A DNA stretch of 64,000 nt from Bacillota bacterium (GCA_023437365.1 JAEZGK010000099.1:205422-269421), one strand, 5' to 3'; shown: positions 35,742-44,562, counted from the stretch's first letter. Notes: generated by a model not told the origin, from the sequence alone. Numbers and translations are program-made.

Positions 35742-35772
35742 GAGCCGTATACGAGACCCGTACGTACGGTTC
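35742..35772 (+). ncRNA. Group II intron domain V remnant
   Basis: GAGCCGTATACG, an AGAC loop and CCGTACGTACGGTTC make the conserved domain V hairpin of bacterial group II introns, located as expected just after the maturase end. The 3' splice boundary lies shortly downstream, close to the 3' end of tRNA-Leu. The 5' part of the intron is missing nearby. Confidence 0.85.
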
Positions 35773-35818
35773 AATGAGAGGGAAATAATACTTATATTTC
35801 TCTACTCTATTTCTATAG

Positions 35819-35902
35819 TGCAGTTGAGGGGACTTGAACCCCTACCGGGAAACCCCGACTAGAACCTGAATCTAGCGCGTATGCCAATTCCGCCACAACT
35901 GC
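35819..35902 (-). tRNA. tRNA-Leu (anticodon CAG)
   Basis: On the minus strand the acceptor pairs GCAGTTG with CAACTGC plus discriminator A. A long variable arm typical of Leu, the T-arm GGGGTTCAAGTCCCC and an anticodon stem CTAGA/TCTAG with loop TTCAGGT give anticodon CAG. No CCA is encoded. A group II intron remnant abuts its 3' side. Confidence 0.96.
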
Positions 35903-36106
35903 ATGTCATTCCACAAGTGGAACGAATTAGATTATAGCATACTGCCTTTTTAATTTCAACAGGAAATTTAAAAAGTTCTTTATATTATGTATACAAAAAC
36001 ATACAATTATTGCATCCACCCTGCTTCTCTTGCAGGTTTTTCTCTGTGTGAGCAGGGCTTTTGGTAGTACAGGAAACCCTTTCGGCAGATCGTCCAGCCT
36101 GGTCCT

Positions 36107-36247
36107 CTACTTTTGCTTTTTTCTTTGGCAGTAGGGCAAAGGATATTTCTTATGAGTCTTGTGGTGATCGACGCATTCCTCACATTTTTCGTAGCGTTCA
36201 CATTTCTTTCTGACACAGGGGCATTGCTCTTTTCCACAGATCAGCAT
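36107..36247 (-). CDS. 46-residue cysteine-rich small protein
   Basis: ATG at 36247 is preceded by a perfect AAGGAGGGAATAAG ribosome site. The 46-residue product has seven Cys (residues 4, 9, 11, 16, 22, 25, 40) and a His-His pair (28-29): CPCVRKKCERYEKCEEC then HHKTHKKYPLPYC. The spacing looks like a compact zinc- or metal-binding fold. Similar short Cys-rich proteins occur in Lachnospiraceae. A longer overlapping frame of 76 residues in the same region lacks a ribosome site and is rejected. The function is unknown. Confidence 0.75.
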   Translation of the reverse strand: MLICGKEQCPCVRKKCERYEKCEECVDHHKTHKKYPLPYCQRKKQK

Positions 36248-36421
36248 CTTATTCCCTCCTTATGAGCTCAGTCAAATAACCGGCATCAAGATATATTATA
36301 GTTCGTAACACCCTGTTGGAGTAGTGGTAAAGACAGGAAAGGTTATGACAGAAAATCCAATGGATTTTTGGCAGAAATCGCTTGACATTAGTACTGCAAC
36401 GTATTAAAATAACCAATGTAT

Positions 36422-36493
36422 TCCTCGATAGCTCAATGGTAGAGCACACGGCTGTTAACCGTGGGGTTGTAGGTTCGAGCCCTACTCGGGGAG
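36422..36493 (+). tRNA. tRNA-Asn (anticodon GTT)
   Basis: The acceptor TCCTCGA pairs with TCGGGGA (one G-U), discriminator G. The D-arm AGCTCAATGGTAGAGC, anticodon loop CTGTTAA and T-arm GTAGGTTCGAGCCCTAC are complete. No CCA is encoded. Confidence 0.96.
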
Positions 36494-36520
36494 TTTTCGT
36501 ATATCATGCAGAGATCTGCA

Positions 36521-36586
36521 CAAAGAGATAAGGCTGTGGTTTCTATAAGCTTACTTATAGGAGACTACAGCCTTATCTCTTTGTAT
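36521..36586 (+). terminator. Terminator-like hairpin after tRNA-Asn
   Basis: A perfect 17-base pair: CAAAGAGATAAGGCTGT (36521-36537) and its complement (36567-36583). It sits between tRNA-Asn and the oxidoreductase and lies inside a possible N-terminal extension of the latter, which supports the later start. Confidence 0.8.
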
Positions 36587-36703
36587 TTGAGAAACCAATG
36601 CAGCCGCGTAGCTATAAGCTGTGAGATTGTGGTGCAGAGCTGTAACTTTACTATTTGCATAAATCCGACCCTTTCGGGAAAATATAGCCTTGAGGTGACT
36701 AAT

Positions 36704-38239
36704 ATGGAAACATTATGGAAGGAAAATGGTACATTTCAAAGGGGCGGAACAGAACGCGGTAAATCACTATGGATACAGGAGCAATTTCGAGAGGCAAGGC
36801 AACCCAAGCCTAAGCTACAGAAGGAAATCACGACAGAGGTGGCGGTAATCGGAGCCGGACTGGCTGGTGTATTGACGGCATTCTTACTTCAGGAAAGTGG
36901 TATCTCAGTCGCTGTATTGGAGTGCAATGAGGCGGGCAGTGGTATGACAAAGAATACCACAGCCAAAATTACCTCTCAGCATGGTCTGATTTATCATAAG
37001 CTTCTGATGTATAAGGGAGAGGAGCGGGCGAGGGACTACGGCAGAGCGAACCAATATGCGATTGAAAAATACGAGGAGATCATCCGAAGCCTGCAAATCG
37101 ATTGTGATTTTGAGAGGATATCGAACTATATCTATTCCAGAGAAAATGGGATGAGGGTAAGACAGGAAGCAGATGCGGTCAGGAGGCTCAGACTTCCCGG
37201 CGTATTTACCAGAGAGACGGCACTACCGTTCCCGGTCAAAGCTGCCGTTCGCTTTGACAATCAGGCACAGTTTCATCCGCTTAAGTTTCTGGATGCCATC
37301 GCTGATAAGCTGACCATCTATGAGAATACCCGGGTAACCGAGGTGCTGAGTGACGGAACAATCCTCACGGAGGAAGGGAAAGTACATGCCAAATCCATCG
37401 TAATCACTACCCATTATCCGTTTATTAATGTGCCCGGGTATTACTTCCTGAAGCTTCATCAGGAGCGGTATTATCTGTCTGCAATTGAGAACTGTGATAG
37501 TCTGAAATACGGGAGACTGGACGGGATGTATCTGGATGCGGACCCCCAGGGATATTCTCTTCGTAATTATAAGAATTACTTGATATTCGGTTGTACTAAC
37601 CACAGAACCGGTGAATATAAACCAAAGGATGCCTATACGAAGATTGAAGCCGGAGTCAAGCGCTGGTATCCGGAGGCTAAGATCAAATACTTTTGGTCTA
37701 ATCAGGACTGTATGACACCGGACTCCATTCCCTATATCGGCAAATATTCCGTGGTCACTCCGAACATCTATGTGGCCACCGGCTTCAACCTATGGGGAAT
37801 GTCCAGCTCCATGGTATCAGCCATGATTATCAGCGATATGATTTTAGGTAGGAGAAACGATTATCATAAGGTGTTCAACCCGACCAGGCTGATGTTCTCC
37901 GGCAGCAGAAAGATGCTGAAAGATACCGGTATCATCACCAACAGTTTACTATCCGAATATATCAAAGCTCCCCATGATAAGCTGGATGATATCGGAGTGG
38001 GTGAAGCTGGGGTTATTAACCGCAATGGGCAGAAGTACGGCGTGTACCGAGAAAGCTTTGACAAATACTATTTTATCTCCACGAAATGCCCCCATCTGGG
38101 CTGCAGCCTCGAATGGAATCCGAACGAGCTGACCTGGGATTGCCCCTGCCATGGCTCGCGTTTTGATTACCGTGGAAGACTCATCAGCAATCCGGCCATG
38201 CGGGATGCCTTCGATGCTTGCTGTAAAAAAAGGGTGTAG
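36704..38239 (+). CDS. FAD-dependent oxidoreductase (DAO) with C-terminal Rieske domain
   Basis: A 511-residue two-domain redox protein. The N-terminal Rossmann FAD site is VAVIGAGLAGVLTAFLL near residues 46-62, followed by a D-amino-acid-oxidase-like fold (to about 400). The C-terminal Rieske [2Fe-2S] site has CPHLGC near 463-468 and CPCHGSRFDYRGR near 481-493, giving the Cys-X-His and Cys-X2-His ligands. The start is ATG 36704 behind TGAGGTG; the longer frame from 36506 would translate the tRNA terminator. Such DAO-Rieske fusions occur in many Firmicutes; the substrate is unknown. Confidence 0.92.
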   Translation: METLWKENGTFQRGGTERGKSLWIQEQFREARQPKPKLQKEITTEVAVIGAGLAGVLTAFLLQESGISVAVLECNEAGSGMTKNTTAKITSQHGLIYHKLLMYKGEERARDYGRANQYAIEKYEEIIRSLQIDCDFERISNYIYSRENGMRVRQEADAVRRLRLPGVFTRETALPFPVKAAVRFDNQAQFHPLKFLDAIADKLTIYENTRVTEVLSDGTILTEEGKVHAKSIVITTHYPFINVPGYYFLKLHQERYYLSAIENCDSLKYGRLDGMYLDADPQGYSLRNYKNYLIFGCTNHRTGEYKPKDAYTKIEAGVKRWYPEAKIKYFWSNQDCMTPDSIPYIGKYSVVTPNIYVATGFNLWGMSSSMVSAMIISDMILGRRNDYHKVFNPTRLMFSGSRKMLKDTGIITNSLLSEYIKAPHDKLDDIGVGEAGVINRNGQKYGVYRESFDKYYFISTKCPHLGCSLEWNPNELTWDCPCHGSRFDYRGRLISNPAMRDAFDACCKKRV

Positions 38240-38441
38240 CTGTGCTATGGCATGGTAATCTTCCCGCTCTTAAGGTGAAGTTATATTTAGTATAGCCCAT
38301 ATTGTAATTTCTTATTGAATGCTGCGCTGAAAAACTATCTTAATTATCTTAATTGAACGAAAAAAGTATTGCAATTCTTACGACGAGATGATATAATCCT
38401 TATTGTTCGCTACAAATGAATGTGGACGAATAAGTGAATAT

Positions 38442-38525
38442 GCAGTCGTGGCGGAATTGGCATACGCGCTAGACTAAGGATCTAGTCCGGGTTTCTGGGT
38501 AGGGGTTCAAGTCCCCTCGACTGCA
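38442..38525 (+). tRNA. tRNA-Leu (anticodon AAG)
   Basis: The acceptor GCAGTCG pairs with CGACTGC, discriminator A, with a class II long variable arm. The anticodon stem CTAGA/TCTAG encloses CTAAGGA, so the anticodon reads AAG. A34 in a bacterial tRNA-Leu would need deamination to inosine. Its 3' 25 bases form the left attachment site of the island that follows. Confidence 0.93.
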
Positions 38526-38526
38526 G
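38501..38526 (+). repeat. Left attachment site (attL) of genomic island
   Basis: The 26-base sequence from AGGGGTTCAAG to CGACTGCAG at the tRNA-Leu 3' end is repeated exactly at 56436-56461. The repeat covers the T-arm and acceptor strand, the usual target of tyrosine integrases. Confidence 0.93.
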
Positions 38527-38536
38527 TATGTAAAAT

Positions 38537-38586
38537 CAAGGGTTTCAGCATTTAGATGATAAGTGTTGAAGCCCTTGTTTTTTTGC
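38537..38586 (+). terminator. Terminator of tRNA-Leu(AAG)
   Basis: CAAGGG..TTCA pairs with TGAAGCCCTTG, followed by TTTTTTTT. A degenerate version of the same hairpin follows attR (56466-56510), showing where the original downstream sequence resumes. Confidence 0.8.
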
Positions 38587-39278
38587 TAACCCTCGGTTTG
38601 TCTACCATTTTGTCTACCAAAATATAATTTTACCTATCAAAATTCTTGAAATTTTCTTCTAATTTGTTTGCCATTTTACGCTTACTTTGGTTATCAATAT
38701 GGACATATATGACACTGAAATTTGTGCGAAGGAAAAATTTTTAAATTTATTGGATACTTGTCGGAAAAGAGATTATGGAATTCAATTAAACGCCATATAA
38801 GTCACAACTATGCCCTTAACATAATTACCTTATCTATCTTTTTACAAGAGTTCACTATGGTATCAAAAGTAGAATAACTTGCATCTGACGTTTCTCAATG
38901 TTTAACTATTTATTATTCTACAGATAAAGAATTTGATAATGTTTTTTAATTAGGATGGTTGACGATGAGCTACCATCATTTCATAGTATTATATAAGGAT
39001 ACGCTAGTACTGTAATGGAAGAAGAAAGGTGTAATTGCTTTATGGATATAACAAGGACAAAGACGCTATTAATAATTACTTATTCCGAAAGTTACTTTGG
39101 TCGGAGCAAAAATTCTTCGAGATTTTTGCCAGAGTGTATCAGTAAAAATATAAAACAATTTTTATTCACCATACACTTATTGCTAAGGCATAGTAACCGT
39201 AGTATAATATAATTGCTAATAACTACCTTGCTATAAACATTTAGGTGTTTAATAATACTGATAACGAAAGGATGTTAT
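38587..39278. other. Gene-poor left flank of the island
   Basis: About 690 AT-rich bases without a convincing gene. Visible content: doubled TTTGTCTACC motifs (38597-38620), a 33-residue frame at 38699-38800 without a ribosome site, and a 65-residue frame at 39015-39212 with weak coding character. An integrase would be expected here in an intact element, and none is found. The ribosome site AAAGGA at 39266 belongs to the next gene. Confidence 0.6.
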
Positions 39279-40511
39279 ATGAGAATTGGATATCAAGGAA
39301 TGATAGGTAGCAACTCTGAAGAAGCTGCTAAAATCATGGTAAATAGATTAGGTTTTAATGATGTTGAATTTGTGCCTCTTGTAACCTCTAAAAATGTAAT
39401 CGGAGAATTAAAAAGAGGCGAGATTGATTATGGTGTTGTTGCAATAAAGAACTCATTAGGAGGTACTGTAATTGAAACTTTTGAGGCAATTAAAAATGAA
39501 TATCTTGAATTAGTAGCCACTGAAGTATTACCAATTCACCATTGTTTGTTTAAAAAAGATAGTTCGATAAATAATTCTGAACTAAGAAAAGTTGCATCGC
39601 ATATACAAGCATTAAATCAAACAAAAATCACTCGTTCAAATTCATTCTCAAATTTAATGGAAGAAGAGATAGAAGACACGGCGATAGGTGCTAAACGCCT
39701 ATCAGAGGGCCTTCTTACAAGCGATACCGCAGTTATATGCCGAAAAAATGCTGGTGAATATTATCATCTAGAATTAGTTGCCGAAAATATTGAAGATGAT
39801 AAAACAAATCAAACAGAATTTAGAATGTTTAGAATGTCATCAATTGATTATCATAACGAATCGAAACCAGCCTTAATTGATATGATAAAATATGGATGTA
39901 TTAACGAATCAGGGCTCGGTTATCTCAGTAAAGGAATAATGGTTTTTGCTATTATAGTATCATTCTACTTAGCAAAATGGCTTCAGTGGTCAACTTGGGA
40001 AGTAGCTACCTTTGTTGGTGGTTATGTATCTGTACTATTTCTTTTTTTGACATCAAAAAAGATTAGAGATAACGTACGTTTCAACTCAATAAAAGGCTAT
40101 TGGAAATACTATTCATTACCTGAGTCACAAAGTAAGAATGGTGTCGACCAGAGATATGAAACTCCAAGAGTTGTCCTTATTGATGAAGTTGATGGAGAAT
40201 TATTATTCAAAGGTTGGATTTGTGATAAAGAGAATGTACCTCTTTTTCAGAGCACGTCCACTATAATCTCTTCATTAGGAAAATGTAAGGGAAGTCTCGT
40301 ATATTGGTATAGTAATCCAAACGAAATGAATCGAGGATATGCTCTAAATGGTTTAGTAGTGTTAAACTGGCAAAGTAAATCCCCTGCATCAAAAATTAAT
40401 AAAATGTCCGGATGGTATATGGGAAAAGCCACTGGGGAAACAGGTAACATTGAATATCTTCGAATCACAAAAGAAGAATTTGATGTACATAGAAAAAGTG
40501 ATTATTTATAA
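39279..40511 (+). CDS. Prephenate-dehydratase-like sensor fused to membrane helices and a beta-rich domain
   Basis: A 410-residue fusion. Residues 1-190 match the prephenate dehydratase fold in order: YGVVAIKNSLGGTVIETFEA (51-70; enzymes have IENS), PIHHCLF (85-91), SHIQALNQ (107-114) and NIEDDKTNQTEFRMF (170-184). The catalytic TRF triplet is TEF (179-181), so the essential Arg is lost and dehydratase activity is unlikely. Two membrane helices follow at about 219-233 and 241-257. Residues 266-410 are beta-rich (KGYWKYYSL, VYWYSNPNE, SGWYMGKATGE) and recall the beta-barrel of Cap15-type proteins. No aromatic-biosynthesis genes are near. A membrane-acting immune effector with a ligand-sensing domain is my inference. 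Confidence 0.8.
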   Translation: MRIGYQGMIGSNSEEAAKIMVNRLGFNDVEFVPLVTSKNVIGELKRGEIDYGVVAIKNSLGGTVIETFEAIKNEYLELVATEVLPIHHCLFKKDSSINNSELRKVASHIQALNQTKITRSNSFSNLMEEEIEDTAIGAKRLSEGLLTSDTAVICRKNAGEYYHLELVAENIEDDKTNQTEFRMFRMSSIDYHNESKPALIDMIKYGCINESGLGYLSKGIMVFAIIVSFYLAKWLQWSTWEVATFVGGYVSVLFLFLTSKKIRDNVRFNSIKGYWKYYSLPESQSKNGVDQRYETPRVVLIDEVDGELLFKGWICDKENVPLFQSTSTIISSLGKCKGSLVYWYSNPNEMNRGYALNGLVVLNWQSKSPASKINKMSGWYMGKATGETGNIEYLRITKEEFDVHRKSDYL

Positions 40512-40591
40512 TTTATAGGATGATTAGAGTTTATAATGGAATGCAATTGAAATGCAACGCCGATAAAAACCATATAAGTATTATCAAGCAA

Positions 40592-40735
40592 GGGAGTATC
40601 CCAAAGTTTGTGTAAACCTTCAAACTGATGTAAAATAAAATTACTCAGTTTGGAGGTTTTTATTTTATGGCAAAGAGAAGAAGGGATGTAAACGGTAAAC
40701 CATGCGTACCGACAGCTAAAAAAGCCGCCAGATGA
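40592..40735 (+). mobile_element. IS256-like left-end fragment
   Basis: GGGAGTATCCCAAAGTTTGTG TAAACC is the type of terminal sequence used by IS256-family elements. A 15-base inverted repeat (AAACCTTCAAACTGA at 40614-40628 with TCAGTTTGGAGGTTT at 40645-40659) and ATG 40667 starting MAKRRRDVNGKPC follow. The frame stops after 22 codons, so only the end of the element survives. Confidence 0.55.
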
Positions 40736-40748
40736 TGGCGGCATAAAA

Positions 40749-41011
40749 TCATTGTTTTTGCTTTTTACAGGATTCAGGAAGTTTCTCTGACCATGGAAGC
40801 AGTTCACCCAGAAAATCCAGGTTCTGGTCATCCATGTGTTTCGGGATCTCGGTTAGGAGATGTTCAAAGTAGTTGTATGGTTTCAGGTAATTCGCTTTTG
40901 CAGTTTCTGCTATGCTATAGATGATTGCACTGGCTTTGGCTCCATCAATCGTATCAATCAGGTGCCAGTTCGCTTTTCCGATACAAAAACCCCTGATGGC
41001 TCCTTCGGCGG
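40749..41011 (-). pseudogene. IS66-family transposase, C-terminal fragment
   Basis: The minus-strand frame ends …LLPWSEKLPESCKKQKQ-stop at 40749 and contains AIRGFCIGKANWHLIDT, DGAKASAIIYSIAETAKANY and LKPYNYFEHLL, the conserved C-terminal block of IS66 transposases. The catalytic core is missing. It abuts the IS256-like fragment, so two elements have been cut against each other. Confidence 0.88.
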
Positions 41012-41125
41012 CTTATCTTTATATGAGGATAAGCAGCCTTATATACAGGATATTTTTATCCTTATCTTTTTACGAAGAACTGCGTAATTAAGTAGTTTTT
41101 ATTAAAAGGATAAGGATAACAATTA

Positions 41126-41266
41126 TTATCTTAAGCCAAAGAGTTTCGCCAATTCATCTTCATCATCAGGCCATAACGGCTCCTCCGGTTCCGGACAACT
41201 GGAAACAGGAGATTCTTTTTGTTTGCGCGCCATGGACGCGCTCTTACATATGATAGTTCTGAACAT
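41126..41266 (-). CDS. Possible 46-residue acidic peptide beside IS66 debris
   Basis: From ATG 41266 (or ATG 41233) the minus strand encodes a peptide ending PEPEEPLWPDDEDELAKLFG-LR. The acidic end looks like real coding sequence but no ribosome site is present. It may be a fragment of an IS66-linked accessory frame. Confidence 0.25.
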   Translation of the reverse strand: MFRTIICKSASMARKQKESPVSSCPEPEEPLWPDDEDELAKLFGLR

Positions 41267-41279
41267 GCCCAGGTAGTGG

Positions 41280-41425
41280 GAAATGTATAGCTAAACAGCA
41301 AGGGGTGTCCATCGTGAGGAGGAATTTGAAGGAAGCTGTAGGCAAACCTCTGGTCCGACGAATAGAAGTCGCATACAAGGCTAGGCTTTGAGAGATAAGT
41401 TGGCAAAAGGCATATCCCAAATGTA
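41280..41425 (+). mobile_element. Group II intron 5' (domain I) fragment
   Basis: CAGCAAGGGGTGTCCATCGT, GAGGAGGAATTTGAAGGAAG, TAGGCAAACCTCTGGTC and GCATACAAGGCTAGG follow each other in the order seen in domain I of Clostridia-type group II introns. No maturase follows. It completes a transposon graveyard covering 40592-41425 between the first island module and the Druantia-like pair. Confidence 0.6.
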
Positions 41426-41619
41426 AAATTAGATGAGAACCAAATAATTCAGAAAAATTGAAAATAATGGCTAAAATGCTTGAAGTTAATCGTAAATGGT
41501 AATAAAATGAAAATAGTGGGATACGCTGTAACATTTTATCTTATTTATCTTAACGATTAAGCAACTATTATTAAAATTTAGAATTTTAGAATTTTAATTA
41601 GCATAATTGGAGGATGTAA

Positions 41620-44562
41620 ATGACTAAAATTATTAATAATGAAATTCTACAAAATCAATTCAAACTGGACTTTACATGTCAATTAAATAAAGTAATGACT
41701 CCTTATGATAAGTTATGCAAACGCCTTAATAAAGAATTTGTAAAGAAAAAGTTGATAGGAGATATATTTATAAATGATTTTGAATATAAACTCTTAATAA
41801 ATGACTTCAAATCAAAGTTTAAAACATTAACAGAGTCTTATTTACATAAAATTATTGATATTCCCTTAGCAGTAACATTGGTTCAAATTGGTGTACGTTA
41901 TTACGATGGGAGGTATTGGCCCCATGTTTCATCTGAGCTTGGGATAGACATACATGGTTACCAGCAGGGGTGGATCGGTGATTCGTTTGTAGATACACTA
42001 AAGAAATATGATAAAATTACATTGTCATCACATGAAAAAGTCAATAGTATTCTTATGCATAGCTTTATATCTGATTACTATGCAAAGGATTTTTTTGACT
42101 TTTTATTTAATTATTATCGCATTGATTTAGATAGGGATGTTTCTAGAATTAACTCAAGCAATATGAATTTATTAATAGAGACAATGATTAAAAATGATAA
42201 TAGAAATAGAACATATTTACTAAAGCAGCAGACAGCAGACGCAATTAATAAAAATATTCGTGGTTCGAAGATACGCGTAAGGAGGTTTTTAAAATTAATT
42301 GACAAGTGTTTTTGGGATGATTCTCAGATAATTACAGGAAACCATAGATTAACTTCGCTATTTAATAGTTGGCGCATTGAATCCTCAAATTTTCAACTGG
42401 AATATAAAAAATATCATATAGGAATAATGAATAAAAAAGGGAAAAAGTGTTTTATATCGCCGTATCTTTCAGCAGATCTAAGAAATCTCATATTCAGGCT
42501 GATTTTGCCACCACAGCTTATAAAATCTAGTGATGAATCTAATGATATATATTGGTCAATAAAAATCGGTGAGCATGTTATATGTGAGCAGACCAATTAT
42601 TACGAAGCAGTAACTGGTTTTAAAACACTGGAAACGTCTATTGGTATAGCAAATGAGGACTTGTTTAAGACGATTAATATTGAACTGATAAATAATAGTG
42701 AAAGAATTGCTGTTTACAAAGATATAAAAGCAGATTGTGTCCGCTTCTTTGATGAAGATGGAGACCTTTTGCCGGCTAACAATTTGCCGTCAGGAAAAGT
42801 ATATGCATATACAGATAAGCTGTCTTATATATCATCTCCTGGATTAGTAACTAATGAAACTTATAATGAGTTTAATGTATTTTACTTTGAATTCCAGACT
42901 GGAGATATCGTTAGATTACCAGATGGAACTGTTATTTCAATTGGAAAGGAAATTATAGAGGGACTTTCCCTTAGATCATCGAAAAAGGATTCATATGTTA
43001 AAATCGAAGAAGGTACGCTACCCTTATATAGTGCACCCCCTACTGTTATAATTAAAATTGCAAAAAATAAAGTTAATGGTACAATGCTTATGGTAAATGA
43101 GAAAAGGATGAGATTATTTGACATGAGCACTATTGAAATACCCCTACACGACCGGAGTGGTGAAATAGGATATTTATTTAATCTTAAGGATTGTGGGTGT
43201 AACAGAGACGGTATATATTCAATAAATATTGATGTTCCTAACGATAAGAAGAGAAGAAACTGGAGTTTTGCTTTAATTAACAACTTATCATATAAGTTTG
43301 ATGACTCTCCATATATATTCTCATCAAAAGGTACAATATCTTTCTCTGAAGACAGTAAAGTAAAACCATTAGACTTTTTAAATGAGAATAAGGGAGAGAA
43401 TTCATATAATTTCGAAATATCTGCCATAGAAAGTGATTTATGCTTTACAAGTTTAAGAGCTACAGAAATAACATTTTATATTAATGTACCAGTATTAAAA
43501 TGGAAATTCGATAAGCAAGATTGGCAAATTATGAAACCAGAAAATATTTGGCATAGCAGCTTTCCTAAGCTTATATCATTTATATATCCGGAAGATAGTT
43601 TAAGCCTTTGTATGAACGAAGAACTAGATAATGAAGATGAAGAAGAACATAAAATCACTTTTACAAAAATTAAGGACAGAGGCATTTTTGAATGTGATAC
43701 AAACAGACTTCTATCATGGTTTAGTAGAGATCAGATAAATAATACAATATTTATCAAGTTTCATGGAAAACGTATACCTTTTATAGACGTTATTACAAGG
43801 AGTGAGGTATTGTCATGCCTATTAACAGCCGATTTTAGCAAAGAAATTTTAAATGGAGAGTTCAATATAATTGGACAGGCTGAGTATTATGTTGATATTC
43901 TTGTCGGAGATAAACATATATGTGACAAAGTTCTTTTAACTGATGGTATGGTGTCAATTCCAACAAAACTATACAGTGGAACATATAGAGCTTTAATATA
44001 TGAATCTGAGGATGATGGAACAGGATTTGGATTAAGTAACTTCTATTTGATTAAAAAATACGAACAGGAATTGGCAAATCCTTACAACTTGGAAGGGAAA
44101 ACTATAAAAATAGCAAAAATTAAAAGAGCAGAAAACAGTATTTTTTCAATCTCACCGAGCCTTAATTACATCATCGCTGATCTAAAACTACTAAATAATG
44201 ATAACTCCAATATTTATTATGGAACTATGTTGGTTAAAAGCTCTTCGTATAAGACATTAGCATTTATAAATGTCTTAATAGAATTTTATGATTTAAAAAA
44301 GTTGCAAGAGGTTTATATAAGTATATTTGAAGATGGAGAATCTATAAGTTTTCTTTTCGATCATCAGCTAAAGTATCTTGTAAAATATGAAGATAATAAT
44401 TTGCCGTCGTCTGTTAAATATAGACGTTATCAAGATCTATATGAAGGTGGTTATTATTTTATAATTGAATTTATTAGCAAACATACAGTATCACTTTATG
44501 AAATTGAGAAGGCGGCATCAAAAGCTATAAATTACCCAAGTTGGTATTCAACCACAGAATAA
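41620..44562 (+). CDS. Large unknown protein, DruH-like position (Druantia type III candidate)
   Basis: A 980-residue, AT-rich protein without signal peptide or obvious membrane helix and no motif I can name. The N-terminal 200 residues are helical; the middle (about 330-780) is beta-rich and acidic in parts (ELDNEDEEEHK near 668-678). GGAGG precedes the ATG by seven bases. It is followed after 71 bases by a DEAH helicase-DUF1998 gene on the same strand. Druantia type III consists of a large unknown protein, DruH, followed by such a helicase, DruE; size and order fit, but identity is inferred from context only. Confidence 0.6.
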   Translation: MTKIINNEILQNQFKLDFTCQLNKVMTPYDKLCKRLNKEFVKKKLIGDIFINDFEYKLLINDFKSKFKTLTESYLHKIIDIPLAVTLVQIGVRYYDGRYWPHVSSELGIDIHGYQQGWIGDSFVDTLKKYDKITLSSHEKVNSILMHSFISDYYAKDFFDFLFNYYRIDLDRDVSRINSSNMNLLIETMIKNDNRNRTYLLKQQTADAINKNIRGSKIRVRRFLKLIDKCFWDDSQIITGNHRLTSLFNSWRIESSNFQLEYKKYHIGIMNKKGKKCFISPYLSADLRNLIFRLILPPQLIKSSDESNDIYWSIKIGEHVICEQTNYYEAVTGFKTLETSIGIANEDLFKTINIELINNSERIAVYKDIKADCVRFFDEDGDLLPANNLPSGKVYAYTDKLSYISSPGLVTNETYNEFNVFYFEFQTGDIVRLPDGTVISIGKEIIEGLSLRSSKKDSYVKIEEGTLPLYSAPPTVIIKIAKNKVNGTMLMVNEKRMRLFDMSTIEIPLHDRSGEIGYLFNLKDCGCNRDGIYSINIDVPNDKKRRNWSFALINNLSYKFDDSPYIFSSKGTISFSEDSKVKPLDFLNENKGENSYNFEISAIESDLCFTSLRATEITFYINVPVLKWKFDKQDWQIMKPENIWHSSFPKLISFIYPEDSLSLCMNEELDNEDEEEHKITFTKIKDRGIFECDTNRLLSWFSRDQINNTIFIKFHGKRIPFIDVITRSEVLSCLLTADFSKEILNGEFNIIGQAEYYVDILVGDKHICDKVLLTDGMVSIPTKLYSGTYRALIYESEDDGTGFGLSNFYLIKKYEQELANPYNLEGKTIKIAKIKRAENSIFSISPSLNYIIADLKLLNNDNSNIYYGTMLVKSSSYKTLAFINVLIEFYDLKKLQEVYISIFEDGESISFLFDHQLKYLVKYEDNNLPSSVKYRRYQDLYEGGYYFIIEFISKHTVSLYEIEKAASKAINYPSWYSTTE

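Noticed and set aside
36007..36237. 76-residue minus-strand frame
   Set aside because: It overlaps the 46-residue Cys-rich gene in another frame, which has the better ribosome site and coherent Cys pattern.
36506..36703. N-terminal extension of the DAO-Rieske protein
   Set aside because: It would translate the perfect hairpin after tRNA-Asn and has no ribosome site; ATG 36704 has one.
39015..39212. 65-residue frame in the island left flank
   Set aside because: There is no ribosome site, weak composition and no recognisable family.
39279..40511. Ordinary pheA (prephenate dehydratase)
   Set aside because: The catalytic Arg of TRF is Glu, the ACT domain is absent, and membrane helices follow; the location is a defence island.
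40860..41087. Plus-strand 75-residue frame
   Set aside because: It is antisense to the IS66 transposase fragment.
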